A stretch of DNA of 64,000 nt from an uncultured Roseobacter sp. (GCF_947493125.1 NZ_CANLQB010000001.1:62001-126000), one strand, 5' to 3'; counted from the first letter of the stretch, positions 9,330-20,816 are shown. Notes: a model not told the origin generated them from the sequence alone. Numbers and translations: made by a program.

Positions 9330-10118
9330 ATGTCGCGTGTGACCGTCACTGTGACCGACCATATCGCCCACGTGCAATTGAACCGTCCGGAGAAGCGCAA
9401 TGCGGTCGATCCGGAGATGTTCGAGGCGCTGATCGCCGCTGGCGCGGCGGTTGCGGGCTCAACGGCGCGGGCGGTTGTGCTCTCGGGGGCGGGTGAGGGG
9501 TTCTGCGCGGGCATCGACGTCGGCAGCCTGGGCGGGATGATCGGCAAGGACATCGAGGCGATGATCATGCCGCGCACCCATGGCGAGGGCACTACCAACC
9601 AGTGGCAGGAGGCGGCCATGGTCTGGCACCGGCTAGAGATCCCCGTGATCGCCGCGCTGCATGGGGTCTGTTTCGGAGCGGGCCTGCAGATTGCGCTGGG
9701 GGCGGATGTGCGGATTGCGGCGCCCGAGACGAGGCTGGCGGTGATGGAGATGAAATGGGGCATCGTGCCCGACATGGGCGGCATGGTTCTGCTGCCGCGG
9801 CTGGTGCGCTCGGATGTGTTGCGCAGGCTGGTCTATACCGCCACGCCGATTGACGCCGCACAGGCCGAGCGTTGGGGGCTGGTGACCGAGATTGCAGAGG
9901 ATCCCCTGGCGGCGGCTATGGCGCTTGCCGGAGAGGTCGCCGGCAGGAGCCCCAAGGCGATCCGCGCGGCGAAGGCGTTGATTTCTGTTGCGGAACAAGA
10001 GGATACAGAGGCGGTGTTGCTGGCCGAGTCGCGCCTGCAGGCGGGGCTCATTGGCACACCGGAGCAGATAGAGGTGATCGCGGCGCAGTTTGCAAAACGC
10101 GCGCCGGTCTTTGACTAG
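9330..10118 (+). CDS. Crotonase/enoyl-CoA hydratase family protein
   Basis: The true start is ATG 9330 (MSRVTVTV) with CAGGAGG eight nt upstream, giving 262 residues. The frame runs on from 8997 only as an extension antisense to hisC. The oxyanion-hole segments CAGIDVGSL (~59-67) and GAGLQIALGAD (~116-126) are present. The position of crotonase Glu144 is Gln120, Glu140 matches Glu164, and an Asp148 (VPDMGG) sits where dienoyl-CoA isomerases have Asp. That pattern favours isomerase or another crotonase activity over plain hydration; this is inference from hand alignment. Confidence 0.9.
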   Translation: MSRVTVTVTDHIAHVQLNRPEKRNAVDPEMFEALIAAGAAVAGSTARAVVLSGAGEGFCAGIDVGSLGGMIGKDIEAMIMPRTHGEGTTNQWQEAAMVWHRLEIPVIAALHGVCFGAGLQIALGADVRIAAPETRLAVMEMKWGIVPDMGGMVLLPRLVRSDVLRRLVYTATPIDAAQAERWGLVTEIAEDPLAAAMALAGEVAGRSPKAIRAAKALISVAEQEDTEAVLLAESRLQAGLIGTPEQIEVIAAQFAKRAPVFD

Positions 10119-10125
10119 GCAACGC

Positions 10126-10455
10126 TCAGGACATGAACTTGCGGCGCGCCTCCCTCGCGATTTCATAGCGGAGTTCGAGATCGGCCAGGATGCGCATGGC
10201 CGCCTTTCGGGCCTCGTCATCGGCGGCTTTGGCATAGGTCTGCCGCGCCGCGTCGAGCTGTTTTTTCAACTTGAATTCCGCCGGCAGCACGCCCGCTTCG
10301 GCCATGATCCGCATGCCGGTCGAGAGGGCTGCGTCTTCGGAAGCCTCGGCGGGGCGGTCGGGCAGGGGGACGCCTTCGCCTTTCAGCCCGCGCAACTGAC
10401 CTGCGGCATGGGCCTTGGCGATCTGCCGTTCGACGAGAGAGCGAAAGCTGCGCAT
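10126..10455 (-). CDS. DUF1992 (DnaJC28-like) protein
   Basis: This 109-residue protein contains the DUF1992 pattern: an N-terminal VERQIAKAHAAGQL, the segment GEGVPLP, and a C-terminal helical LELRYEIAREARRKF. The domain is also found in eukaryotic DNAJC28, without a defined bacterial function. It starts 9 nt after the valS stop on the same strand, so the two are probably one transcript. No signal peptide or membrane segment is visible. Confidence 0.88.
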   Translation of the reverse strand: MRSFRSLVERQIAKAHAAGQLRGLKGEGVPLPDRPAEASEDAALSTGMRIMAEAGVLPAEFKLKKQLDAARQTYAKAADDEARKAAMRILADLELRYEIAREARRKFMS

Positions 10456-10464
10456 GCGCGCATC

Positions 10465-13713
<3,249 letters not shown>

Positions 13714-13861
13714 CGGCATGGGCTCGTCCGTCCAAGATCTGATCAAGACGTGCTCTAACGAATGTCGCTGGCAAGGGGAAGGGGCGGGTCCCGCGTGACT
13801 GGACAAGTGAGCCGCCGCAGCTAAGGTCCGCTCAAACGCTAGTGCCCAAAGGAGCCTTTCC

Positions 13862-16159
13862 ATGGAAAAATTCGGCCGGTCCCAGTCTGTCAAACGTGTT
13901 GAGGATGTGCGGTTTCTGACCGGGCAGGGGCGCTATGTGGATGATCTCGCTCCGGCGGAGGCGCTGCGGGCTTTTGTCTTTCGCGCGCCGGTGGCGCATG
14001 CGGTGATCACCGGGCTCGATGTCAGCGCGGCGCGCGCGGCGCAGGGCGTGCAGGCTGTGCTGACGGTCGAGGATCTGGAGGCGGCGGGGCTGAAGATCGA
14101 CATGTTCGCGGCGACGGTCAAGAACCGCGATGGCAGCCCCGGGGCCGCCCCCGATCGGCCCCTCCTGGCCAAGGGCAAGCTGCGCTTTGTGGGCGAACCC
14201 GTGGCGTTCATCGTGGCCGAGACGCTGGAGCAGGCGCGCGATGCCGCCGAGCTGATCGAGCTGGAGTATGACGATCTGTCGGCCAAGATGGATCTGGCCG
14301 CAGGCGGGCCACTTGTGCATGAGGATGTGCCGGACAACCTGGCCTTCGACTGGGGCATGGGGGATGAGGCGGCCACGGCGGCTGCGTTCAAATCCGCGGC
14401 CAAGACCGTCAGCCTGGAGGTGGGCGACAACCGCATCATCGTCAGCTCTCTGGAGCCGCGCGGCTGTTACGCCGAGTGGGACGGCGACCGGGTGCATGTG
14501 TCGCTGGGCGGCCAGGGCGTCTGGGAGCAGAAAAACGCGATTGCGCGCGCGCTGGGGCTTGAGGCGGATCAGGTGCGTGTGACCAACCCCGATGTGGGGG
14601 GCGGCTTTGGCATGAAGGGGTTTCCCTATCCCGAGTATCCGCTGGCCGCCTATGCCGCGCGGCTGACCGGGCGCCCTGTGCGCTGGATGTCGGAGCGGAC
14701 AGAGGCCATGCTGACCGACAACGCGGGCCGCGATCTGACCTCGACCGCCGAGCTGGCCTTTGACGAAAGCAATAAGATCATCGCCTATCGGGTGCACAGC
14801 CGCTGCAACATGGGCGCCTACAACAGCCACTTCGGGCAGTTCATCCAGAGCCAGCTGTTCAGCCGGGTGTTGATGGGGGTCTATGACGTGCAGACCACCT
14901 GGCTGCAGGTGGAAGGGATCTATACCAACACAACTTACGTGGATGCCTATCGCGGGGCGGGGCGGCCCGAGGCGATCTATGTGCTGGAGCGGCTGATCGA
15001 CCGCGCGGCACGTGAGCTGGGCGTCGACCCGGTGGAGCTGCGGCGGCGCAATTTCATCAGGCCGGACCAGTTTCCCTATGCCACCGCGACGGGCGAGACC
15101 TATGACGTGGGCGACTTCGACAAGGTGCTCGACCGGGCGCTGGCGCAGGCGGATTTCAGCGGATTTGCGGCGCGGAAACAGACTGATGCAGGCAAGGGTC
15201 TACTGCGCGGCGTCGGTTTGTGTTACTATATCGAAAGTATTTTGGGTGATCCTAGCGAAGGCGCGAAGATCACGTTTAACGAGGACGGTACGGTGACGAT
15301 TTTTGTGGGCACACAATCCACGGGCCAGGGGCACGAGACGGTCTTCGCGTCTTTCCTGGCCGATCAGACCGGTATTCCAGCAGAGAAAATCTTTGTGGTG
15401 CAGGGCGACAGCGACCTCATTGCGCGGGGGGGCGGCACCGGCGGCTCGCGCTCCGTCACCGTGCAGAACAATGCGACGCTGGCGACGGTGGCGCAGATCA
15501 CGCAGGCCTTCACCGATTTTCTCGCCGATGAGATGGGCGTGCCCGCCTCCGAGATCGCCTTTGACGATGAACGCTTTCGCGCCGAGGGCTCGAACCTCAC
15601 GCCGACCATGCTGGAGGTCGCCGAGATGGCCCGCGCCCAGGGCCGCGACGATCTTCTGATGCACGAGGCGCGCGAGACGCTGCCCGCGCGCAGCTTTCCC
15701 AACGGCTGTCATGTTTCAGAGGTCGTGGTGGACCCGGAGACTGGCGTCGTGATGGTGGACCGCTATACCGTCGTCGACGATTTCGGCAACCTTATCAACC
15801 CCATGCTGGCGGAAGGTCAGGTGCATGGCGGGGTGGTTCAGGGGATCGGGCAGGCGATCACCGAGCATGTTGTCTTCGATGAGGACGGTCAATTGCTCAC
15901 GGCATCGTTCATGGACTATGCCTTGCCGCGCGCCGATGACGTCCCCAATATTTCATTCACATCGGAACCGGTGCCGTCGACCGCCAACATCATGGGGATG
16001 AAGGGGTGCGGCGAGGCCGGTACGGTGGGCGCGCTGGCTGCCGTGGCAAACGCGGTGCAGGACGCGCTCTGGGAGCGGGGGGTGCGGCAGGCGGATATGC
16101 CGTTCACGCCGCACAAGGTCTGGGAGTTGTTGAACGGTGAGCCCATCGCGGCGGAATAA
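13862..16159 (+). CDS. Molybdenum hydroxylase large subunit (CoxL form II-like), orphan
   Basis: This 765-residue member of the xanthine oxidase/aldehyde oxidase/CoxL family carries the molybdopterin cytosine dinucleotide cofactor. Residues 362-368 read AYRGAGR, the motif of form II proteins. True CO dehydrogenase (form I) has AYXCSFR, so CO oxidation is unlikely. The catalytic Glu is Glu718 in [10 protein letters not shown]. The FAD (CoxM) and 2Fe-2S (CoxS) subunits that normally flank it are absent, so it must pair with subunits encoded elsewhere or act differently. It is divergent from valS, and its 3' end overlaps the DUF2235 gene by 23 nt. Confidence 0.9.
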   Translation: MEKFGRSQSVKRVEDVRFLTGQGRYVDDLAPAEALRAFVFRAPVAHAVITGLDVSAARAAQGVQAVLTVEDLEAAGLKIDMFAATVKNRDGSPGAAPDRPLLAKGKLRFVGEPVAFIVAETLEQARDAAELIELEYDDLSAKMDLAAGGPLVHEDVPDNLAFDWGMGDEAATAAAFKSAAKTVSLEVGDNRIIVSSLEPRGCYAEWDGDRVHVSLGGQGVWEQKNAIARALGLEADQVRVTNPDVGGGFGMKGFPYPEYPLAAYAARLTGRPVRWMSERTEAMLTDNAGRDLTSTAELAFDESNKIIAYRVHSRCNMGAYNSHFGQFIQSQLFSRVLMGVYDVQTTWLQVEGIYTNTTYVDAYRGAGRPEAIYVLERLIDRAARELGVDPVELRRRNFIRPDQFPYATATGETYDVGDFDKVLDRALAQADFSGFAARKQTDAGKGLLRGVGLCYYIESILGDPSEGAKITFNEDGTVTIFVGTQSTGQGHETVFASFLADQTGIPAEKIFVVQGDSDLIARGGGTGGSRSVTVQNNATLATVAQITQAFTDFLADEMGVPASEIAFDDERFRAEGSNLTPTMLEVAEMARAQGRDDLLMHEARETLPARSFPNGCHVSEVVVDPETGVVMVDRYTVVDDFGNLINPMLAEGQVHGGVVQGIGQAITEHVVFDEDGQLLTASFMDYALPRADDVPNISFTSEPVPSTANIMGMKGCGEAGTVGALAAVANAVQDALWERGVRQADMPFTPHKVWELLNGEPIAAE

Positions 16160-17216
16160 CAGATGGCTCGGCTGGCTGCGCAGCAGGTTCTGGCGCCGGC
16201 CCGACAGCGATTTCGGCCCGCGCCGGGGGCCTGTCGTTCATGTGGTGATCCTCGATGGCACGATGTCCTCGCTGGAGCCCGGGTGCGAGACCAATGCGGG
16301 GCGCGCCTATCATCTCTGCCGCGAGGTGGGCAGCCCGCTGTCGATCTACTATGAACCCGGGCTGCAGTGGAGCAGCTGGCGCTCGGCCATGGACGTGATG
16401 ATGGGGCGGGGCATCAACCGGCAGATCCGGCGGGCCTATGGCTATCTCGCGTCGCGCTACCGTCCGGGCGACAAGATCTTCCTGATGGGCTATTCGCGCG
16501 GGGCCTATGCGGTGCGCAGCCTGGCCGGTGTGATCGACCTGATGGGCCTTCTGAAGGCCGAGGACGCAACCGAGCGGAACATTCGCGACGTCTATCGCCA
16601 TTACGAGGGCGACCCGTCCAGCCCCTGCGCGCAAGCCTTTGCCGAGGCTCATTGCATGCGGGGCATCGAGATCGAGATGATCGGGGTGTGGGACACGGTG
16701 AAATCGCTGGGGTTCAATGCGCCGGTGCTCTGGCGGTTCAGCGAAAAGCGTCATGCGTTTCACAACCATCAGCTCAGCCACAACGTTAAGGCGGGGTTTC
16801 ACGCGCTGGCGCTGGACGAGACGCGGGTGGCCTACAAGCCGGTGCTCTGGTCCTCGCCCGAGGGGTACCGCGGCCGGGTCGAGCAGGTCTGGTTCGCAGG
16901 CACCCATGGCGATGTGGGCGGGCAACTGGGTGGCTATGAGGCGGCGCGGCCTCTGGCGAATATCCCGCTGGTCTGGATGCTGGAACGGGCGCAGATCAAC
17001 GGCTTGCCTCTGCCCGAGGGCTGGAGCGCGCGGTTGGCCCAGGACGCGACCGCCCCGATGCTGGGCACCTTCCGCGGCAATGGGAAATGGTTTGTGACCC
17101 GGCGTGCGCGCAGGATGCTGCTGGACCCGTCGGAGCGCGTACATGACAGCGTGACCCTGCGCCAGATGGCGCAACCGGCGCCGCGCGGCTGGCTGGGGTT
17201 TGGCAAGACCGTCTGA
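16137..17216 (+). CDS. DUF2235 alpha/beta hydrolase (Tle1-like fold), copy 1
   Basis: This 359-residue protein starts at GTG 16137 inside the end of the molybdenum hydroxylase gene. Family marks are the first strand VVILDGTMSS, the nucleophile elbow GYSRG (Ser120), and THGDVGGQ with Asp259, matching the HSDVGG motif of DUF2235. The family includes type VI secretion phospholipase effectors (Tle1) and uncharacterised cytosolic hydrolases. No signal peptide is visible. It is followed after 106 nt by a protein with an eCIS-like leader, so a role as enzyme or effector in the same module is possible but unproven. Confidence 0.87.
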   Translation: MSPSRRNNRWLGWLRSRFWRRPDSDFGPRRGPVVHVVILDGTMSSLEPGCETNAGRAYHLCREVGSPLSIYYEPGLQWSSWRSAMDVMMGRGINRQIRRAYGYLASRYRPGDKIFLMGYSRGAYAVRSLAGVIDLMGLLKAEDATERNIRDVYRHYEGDPSSPCAQAFAEAHCMRGIEIEMIGVWDTVKSLGFNAPVLWRFSEKRHAFHNHQLSHNVKAGFHALALDETRVAYKPVLWSSPEGYRGRVEQVWFAGTHGDVGGQLGGYEAARPLANIPLVWMLERAQINGLPLPEGWSARLAQDATAPMLGTFRGNGKWFVTRRARRMLLDPSERVHDSVTLRQMAQPAPRGWLGFGKTV

Positions 17217-17322
17217 GCCGCCGTTCTTGCCTTGACCGGCAAAACCCATAGACTGAGGCGCAGGCGGTGCGAGGGGCGGGCTCGGTCCGGCGTCTCTGTG
17301 TCCGGGTCAGGGAGGGACAGGT

Positions 17323-18060
17323 ATGCGTGAACGGGCTGAAAGACGGCGTGCTGCCCTGCCTGCGGGCCAGCGACCGGCGCGGCCCGAAGAGGGCGGACGC
17401 CATCAGAACGGGCAGGCGCCGGTTCAGCGTCGGCTGGCCCATCTGCAGGGGCTGGCAGATGCCTATGTCGCGCGGCAGCAGACGCGCGCAGTACCAGGGA
17501 CGGCTGTGATGCAAGCCAAGCTGACGATCGTGGACTTCGACGACCCGAACACGTTCGATGCAAAAACGAAAACCAGTGAGCTGGAAGAGATCGCCGAGTA
17601 TCTGCTGGAGGAGTTTGGCCTTGATTTCGAGGATGCGGGCGTCGGGAAAGGCGATATCGCAAAGGTTTTGAGGGAGTTGGCAGACAGCGGTGAGCACACG
17701 ATGCGGGACTACGAAATCAAAGACCAAGTCCTGAGTTCTGTCGGCCATGTCTCCGGTGGTCTGAACGATGCCAACCTGCTCGAGGAGGCGCCGTCGGAAA
17801 ATGCGGTGACAGGGACGGGTCAGCGGATCGGACACCGGTTCTTTCCTGGCGATGACTACCATCTGGTGGTCAAGCCGGCGATCAAGAGCGGCATTCCGAT
17901 CAAGCATCTGAGGAGTCTGGTCAAGGACAAGACGGCGAAGAACTTTGATTTCTGGATCGACAAGGATGGTGAGATCTTTGTCGGCTCGAACGGGTCGGGC
18001 GGGCATGAACATGCAACCGGTTATTACCTGACACAAGACGACAAGGTGATAAAAGGGTAG
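17323..18060 (+). CDS. Candidate eCIS-type effector: export-like leader plus unknown C-terminal domain
   Basis: This 245-residue protein starts at ATG 17323 behind GGGAGGGACAGGT. Residues 1-65 are Arg/Gln/Pro/Ala-rich and contain PVQRRLAHLQGLADAYVARQ followed by AVMQAK. That pattern resembles the leaders of proteins associated with extracellular contractile injection systems, often preceding DUF4157. The body (~66-245) is acidic, with KNFDFWIDKDGEIFVGSN and HEHATGYYL near the end; I do not recognise this domain. By hand count, one 60-nt leader stretch (17341-17400) is 80% GC, while two body stretches are 52-53%. No eCIS structural gene or DUF4157 is in the window. Toxin or effector function is inference. 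Confidence 0.6.
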   Translation: MRERAERRRAALPAGQRPARPEEGGRHQNGQAPVQRRLAHLQGLADAYVARQQTRAVPGTAVMQAKLTIVDFDDPNTFDAKTKTSELEEIAEYLLEEFGLDFEDAGVGKGDIAKVLRELADSGEHTMRDYEIKDQVLSSVGHVSGGLNDANLLEEAPSENAVTGTGQRIGHRFFPGDDYHLVVKPAIKSGIPIKHLRSLVKDKTAKNFDFWIDKDGEIFVGSNGSGGHEHATGYYLTQDDKVIKG

Positions 18061-18126
18061 GAGCCTCTGGATCTAATTGCGCCCGCCCGGCGCCATAAGG
18101 GTGCTGCGGGTGCAGCCGCGCGCGTG

Positions 18127-18166
18127 CCCGCCGGGCCGGGGCAGCTGGCTGCCCCGGCCCGGCGGG
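18127..18166. repeat. Perfect 19-bp inverted repeat
   Basis: Two perfect 19-nt arms (18127-18145 and 18148-18166), almost entirely G and C, are separated by only TG. It lies 66 nt after the putative effector gene and 6 nt after the stop of the DUF1127-like gene on the minus strand. It would make a very stable hairpin on either strand but lacks a T-run, so it is not a standard intrinsic terminator. Confidence 0.85.
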
Positions 18167-18172
18167 CCCCCC

Positions 18173-18376
18173 TCAGAACGGAAACCGGTGCAAATCGGGC
18201 GGCGGACGTTCGACTTCGGGCAGAAGCCCCACGTCCGCGCGCAGATACTCCGGCAGTTCGGTGCGGCCCCGCAGATAGGACCGGTGCCGCCGGGGTGGTC
18301 GCGCCAGGATGGCCACCAGCCGCAGCAAGAGGCCGCGCGACCGGCTGACGGGGATGTAGAATGATAAACTTGGCAT
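18173..18376 (-). CDS. Small DUF1127-like protein
   Basis: This 67-residue basic protein starts at ATG 18376 with GGAGAG spaced five nt upstream. Its C-terminal half (LPEYLRADVGLLPEV) matches the DUF1127 pattern of an Arg-rich helix followed by L-x2-L-x-D-[VI]-GL. The N-terminus is hydrophobic and Arg-rich (SRSRGLLLRLVAIL). In Rhodobacter a DUF1127 protein (CcaF1) acts in RNA biology next to CcsR small RNAs; I see no CcsR-like motif here. The frame extends upstream to 18442 but the strong ribosome binding site supports the short form. Confidence 0.7.
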   Translation of the reverse strand: MPSLSFYIPVSRSRGLLLRLVAILARPPRRHRSYLRGRTELPEYLRADVGLLPEVERPPPDLHRFPF

Positions 18377-18429
18377 CTTTGCTCTCCATGGATGATGGAA
18401 AGCCGCCACATGAGGGGGATTCATTAAAA

Positions 18430-18453
18430 AAGGCCGCATCATGAGGCGGCCTT
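18430..18453 (-). terminator. Intrinsic terminator on the minus strand
   Basis: Arms AAGGCCGC and GCGGCCTT surround an 8-nt loop. On the minus strand the stem is followed by a run of T (seen as AAAAAA at 18424-18430 on the plus strand). It ends a transcript coming from above 18453, where only a 17-codon frame is visible, and lies upstream of the DUF1127-like gene. Confidence 0.75.
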
Positions 18454-18478
18454 CAGATTGGAAACCTGTCAGACCGCG

Positions 18479-18532
18479 TTAACGGATCATCGCGCCTACC
18501 CGGCGCAGTGGTGTAAACTGACAGTTCTTCAT
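18479..18532 (-). CDS. Possible 17-residue peptide
   Basis: A 17-codon frame (MKNCQFTPLRRVGAMIR) begins 13 nt after AAAGG on the minus strand. Its TAA stop lies 25 nt before the intrinsic terminator at 18430-18453. The short distance and the terminator suggest a small transcript encoding either this peptide or a small RNA. No homologue is known to me; chance is a real alternative because the frame is so short. Confidence 0.3.
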   Translation of the reverse strand: MKNCQFTPLRRVGAMIR

Positions 18533-18743
18533 GTCTGACCTTTCAGGTTCAGGGTTTCCGTGCCGGGGGGAATAGCAGGCAACGCCGAGTCGCTCAACTG
18601 TCAATTGCAGCTTCGGTGCAAATACGCCGGCCATGGGAGGCGGGACTGGGCCACAGACCACACCACCGCCCTTTGATCTGGAACAAGGCCCGGCGCACGC
18701 GGCTGGTCTAGGCTGCGCGCGGATGCACGACATGGAGGGCGTC
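18533..18743. promoter_or_regulatory. Intergenic region before the flavodoxin gene
   Basis: This 211-nt stretch separates the 17-codon frame (minus strand) from the flavodoxin gene (plus strand) and should hold promoters for both. Open frames extend through it on both strands but lack good ribosome binding sites. I recognise no operator. Confidence 0.3.
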
Positions 18744-19271
18744 ATGACCGTTCTGGTGGCCTATGCGAGCCTGGAGGGGCAGACCGGCAAGATTGCCGGT
18801 TTTGTGGCCGATCACCTGCGTCAGGCGGGTGTCGCCGTCGAGGTGTTCGACACCGCCGACAAGACCGCGCCGCTGGATGTGGACGGCTTTGAGCGGGCCG
18901 TGCTGGCCGCGCCGGTGCATGAGCGGCGTCATCCGCTGACTTTCGAGGTTTTTCTGGGTGCGCATCGAACGGAGCTGGAGGCGCGTCCGACGCTGATGCT
19001 GTCGGTCAGCCTCAACGCGGCCTTCGCGGAGGGGCAGGCGGAGGCCCAGGAGTATGTGACCGAAATGGAGATGCGCGCCCGCTTTGCCGCGACCCGCACG
19101 CTGCTGGTGCCGGGGGCGGTGCAGGCGGGCAGCTATGAGTATTTCGAGACGCAGATCCTGCGCCACGTGGTGCTGCGGGATTTCGATTATGATGTGAGCG
19201 ACGGTCCGAAGGAGTTCACCGATTGGGCGGCGCTGCGCCAGGAGCTGGACGCGTTTGCCACGGCACCTTGA
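18744..19271 (+). CDS. Flavodoxin-domain protein (HemG-like)
   Basis: This 175-residue protein starts at ATG 18744 with TGGAGGG just upstream. The N-terminus TVLVAYASLEGQTGKIA is an FMN-phosphate binding loop of flavodoxin type. AVLAAPVHERRHP and LMLSVSLNAAF match HemG, the menaquinone-dependent protoporphyrinogen IX dehydrogenase. Rhodobacterales usually use other protoporphyrinogen oxidases, so the electron acceptor and substrate are uncertain. The frame runs upstream to 18633 without support. Confidence 0.83.
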   Translation: MTVLVAYASLEGQTGKIAGFVADHLRQAGVAVEVFDTADKTAPLDVDGFERAVLAAPVHERRHPLTFEVFLGAHRTELEARPTLMLSVSLNAAFAEGQAEAQEYVTEMEMRARFAATRTLLVPGAVQAGSYEYFETQILRHVVLRDFDYDVSDGPKEFTDWAALRQELDAFATAP

Positions 19272-19310
19272 TCGTGATGGGCCGGGCCTGTGCAGTCCGG
19301 TCGTGCGGGC

Positions 19311-19790
19311 TCAGCCCCGGGCCATGATGATGCAGGTGGTTGAGCCGGTGGCGTAGAGCTTGCCGTCCTCGATGCCACGGATCTCGCCATGGGCGACCCC
19401 GGTGGAGCGCCCGGTGTGATCCACCTCACCCAGACAGTCAATGGGCATGCCCAGCGGGATGGCCCGGGTGATGTTGATCTTGAATTCAAGCGTCGTATAG
19501 ACCGAGCCGCGCGGCACTTTGGTCATGACCGCGCAGGCCATCGCGGAATCGAGCAGCGTGCCGTACCATCCGCCGTGGACCGTGCCCATCGGATTGGTCA
19601 CGTTGAATTCCGGCGTGCCGCGAAAGACCACGCGGCCGCCCTGCACCTCATGCAGCCGGTACCCCAGGGTCTGGCCGATGGGCGGGCCGGGAAAGCGTCC
19701 GTCGAGGATGCCCTGCATGAACTCCAGCCCCGACATCGACAGGATTTCCGCCTGGCTGAGCAGATCGGCGGGCGAGGTGGCACTGTACAT
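19311..19790 (-). CDS. PaaI-family hotdog thioesterase
   Basis: This 159-residue single-domain hotdog protein shows GTVHGGWYGTLLDSAMACAV, which holds the catalytic-site HGG and the central helix, and LEFKINITRAI on the following strand. PaaI-type enzymes hydrolyse aryl- or acyl-CoA thioesters. The start at 19790 gives ~25 residues before the helix GLEFMQGILDG; ATG codons further in are alternatives. It is convergent with the flavodoxin gene. Confidence 0.9.
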   Translation of the reverse strand: MYSATSPADLLSQAEILSMSGLEFMQGILDGRFPGPPIGQTLGYRLHEVQGGRVVFRGTPEFNVTNPMGTVHGGWYGTLLDSAMACAVMTKVPRGSVYTTLEFKINITRAIPLGMPIDCLGEVDHTGRSTGVAHGEIRGIEDGKLYATGSTTCIIMARG

Positions 19791-19859
19791 GGGGTGGCTC
19801 CGACACGGACGAGATGACGTGCGGGCAGCTAAGCGGCGCCGAAGCGCGGAGACAAGAGG

Positions 19860-20729
19860 TTACGCGACGTCGCGCACGCCGGTCGTGGCCAGGGTCACGC
19901 CGAGCGCGTGGCAGATCTCGCGCGTCATGTCGGGGCGGTTGAGCGTGTAGAAGTGCAAGCTTTCCACGCCCTCATCGACCAGATCGGAGCAAAGCTCTGT
20001 ACAGACTGCTGTCGCCAAGAGGTCGTGCCGCTCGTCGCGGATCGCCGCATCGAAGGCCTGGTCGAGCCAGGCGGGGACGGTCGCGCCGCAGCGCAGGGCG
20101 AATTTCCGGGCGCTCTGCCAGTTGATGATCGGCAGGATGCCCGGGGTGATCGGTGCGGTGATGCCTGCCGCGGCACAGGCATCGCGGAAGCGAAGAAAGC
20201 TTTCGGCCTCGAAGAAGAATTGGGTGATCGCTTCGGCTGCACCCGCGTCGATCTTGGCTTTGAGCCAGTCGATGTTGGCCGCTTGCGTGGCGGCCTCAGG
20301 ATGCTGTTCGGGGTAGGCGCCGACGCGCAGGGTGAACTGGCCCGATTGCGCCAGAGCCTCGATGAGCTCGACTGAATTGGCGAAGCCGTCCGGATGCGGG
20401 GTGAAGTGATCCTGTCCCTCGGGCGCATCGCCCCGCAGGGCGACGATATCGGTGATTCCGGCTGTCGCGAAGCGCTGGGCGATGGCAAGGGTTTCGGCCT
20501 TGGAGGCGCCCACGCAGGTCAGATGCGCGGCCACCGGCAGGCCGGAGGATTTGTGCAGTGTGTAGGCCGCGTCATGGGTCAGATCGCGCGTGCTCCCGCC
20601 CGCGCCGTAGGTGACCGAGAAGAAGCGCGGCTCCAGCGGCGCGAGAGCCTGCGCGGTCTCCCACAGCTTGAAGGAGGCGTCGATGGACCGCGGCGGAAAG
20701 ACTTCGAAGGAAACGGAAGGGGTGGGCAT
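19860..20729 (-). CDS. metF: Methylenetetrahydrofolate reductase
   Basis: This 289-residue FAD enzyme reduces 5,10-methylene-THF to 5-methyl-THF for methionine synthesis. It begins SVSFEVFPPR, with the family's conserved FEFFPP-type strand. It contains SVTYGAGGSTRD, LTCVGASKAE and DIVALRGDAPEG, all standard MetF blocks. The start is ATG 20729 (MPTPSVSFE) with AGAGGA upstream; the frame is open to 20924 over the regulator. It is divergent from a MetR-type regulator with operator-like repeats between them. Confidence 0.96.
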   Translation of the reverse strand: MPTPSVSFEVFPPRSIDASFKLWETAQALAPLEPRFFSVTYGAGGSTRDLTHDAAYTLHKSSGLPVAAHLTCVGASKAETLAIAQRFATAGITDIVALRGDAPEGQDHFTPHPDGFANSVELIEALAQSGQFTLRVGAYPEQHPEAATQAANIDWLKAKIDAGAAEAITQFFFEAESFLRFRDACAAAGITAPITPGILPIINWQSARKFALRCGATVPAWLDQAFDAAIRDERHDLLATAVCTELCSDLVDEGVESLHFYTLNRPDMTREICHALGVTLATTGVRDVA

Positions 20730-20775
20730 GGCGATATCCTCTGGGGTTGCGCATCTTGTGCCACAGGCCGCTTCG

Positions 20776-20810
20776 TGAGACAAACTCATAACTCTCATCT
20801 TTAACATGAG
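20776..20810. promoter_or_regulatory. Putative MetR binding sites between metF and metR
   Basis: TGAG-N5-CTCA at 20776-20788 has the length and symmetry of the E. coli MetR site TGAA-N5-TTCA. A second inverted repeat, CTCAT-N7-ATGAG, is at 20794-20810. Both lie in the 87-nt gap between the divergent starts, where a LysR-type activator would sit. Sequence-based inference only. Confidence 0.6.
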
Positions 20811-20816
20811 CGCGCT

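Noticed and set aside
13862-16159. Carbon monoxide dehydrogenase large subunit
   Set aside because: The active-site loop is AYRGAGR (form II), not AYXCSFR, and the partner subunits are missing.
18127-18166. Intrinsic terminator
   Set aside because: The stem is perfect but no T-run follows on either strand.
20730-20816. SAM-type riboswitch in front of metF
   Set aside because: The 87-nt gap has operator-like dyads but no riboswitch core I can recognise, and a MetR gene sits next to it.
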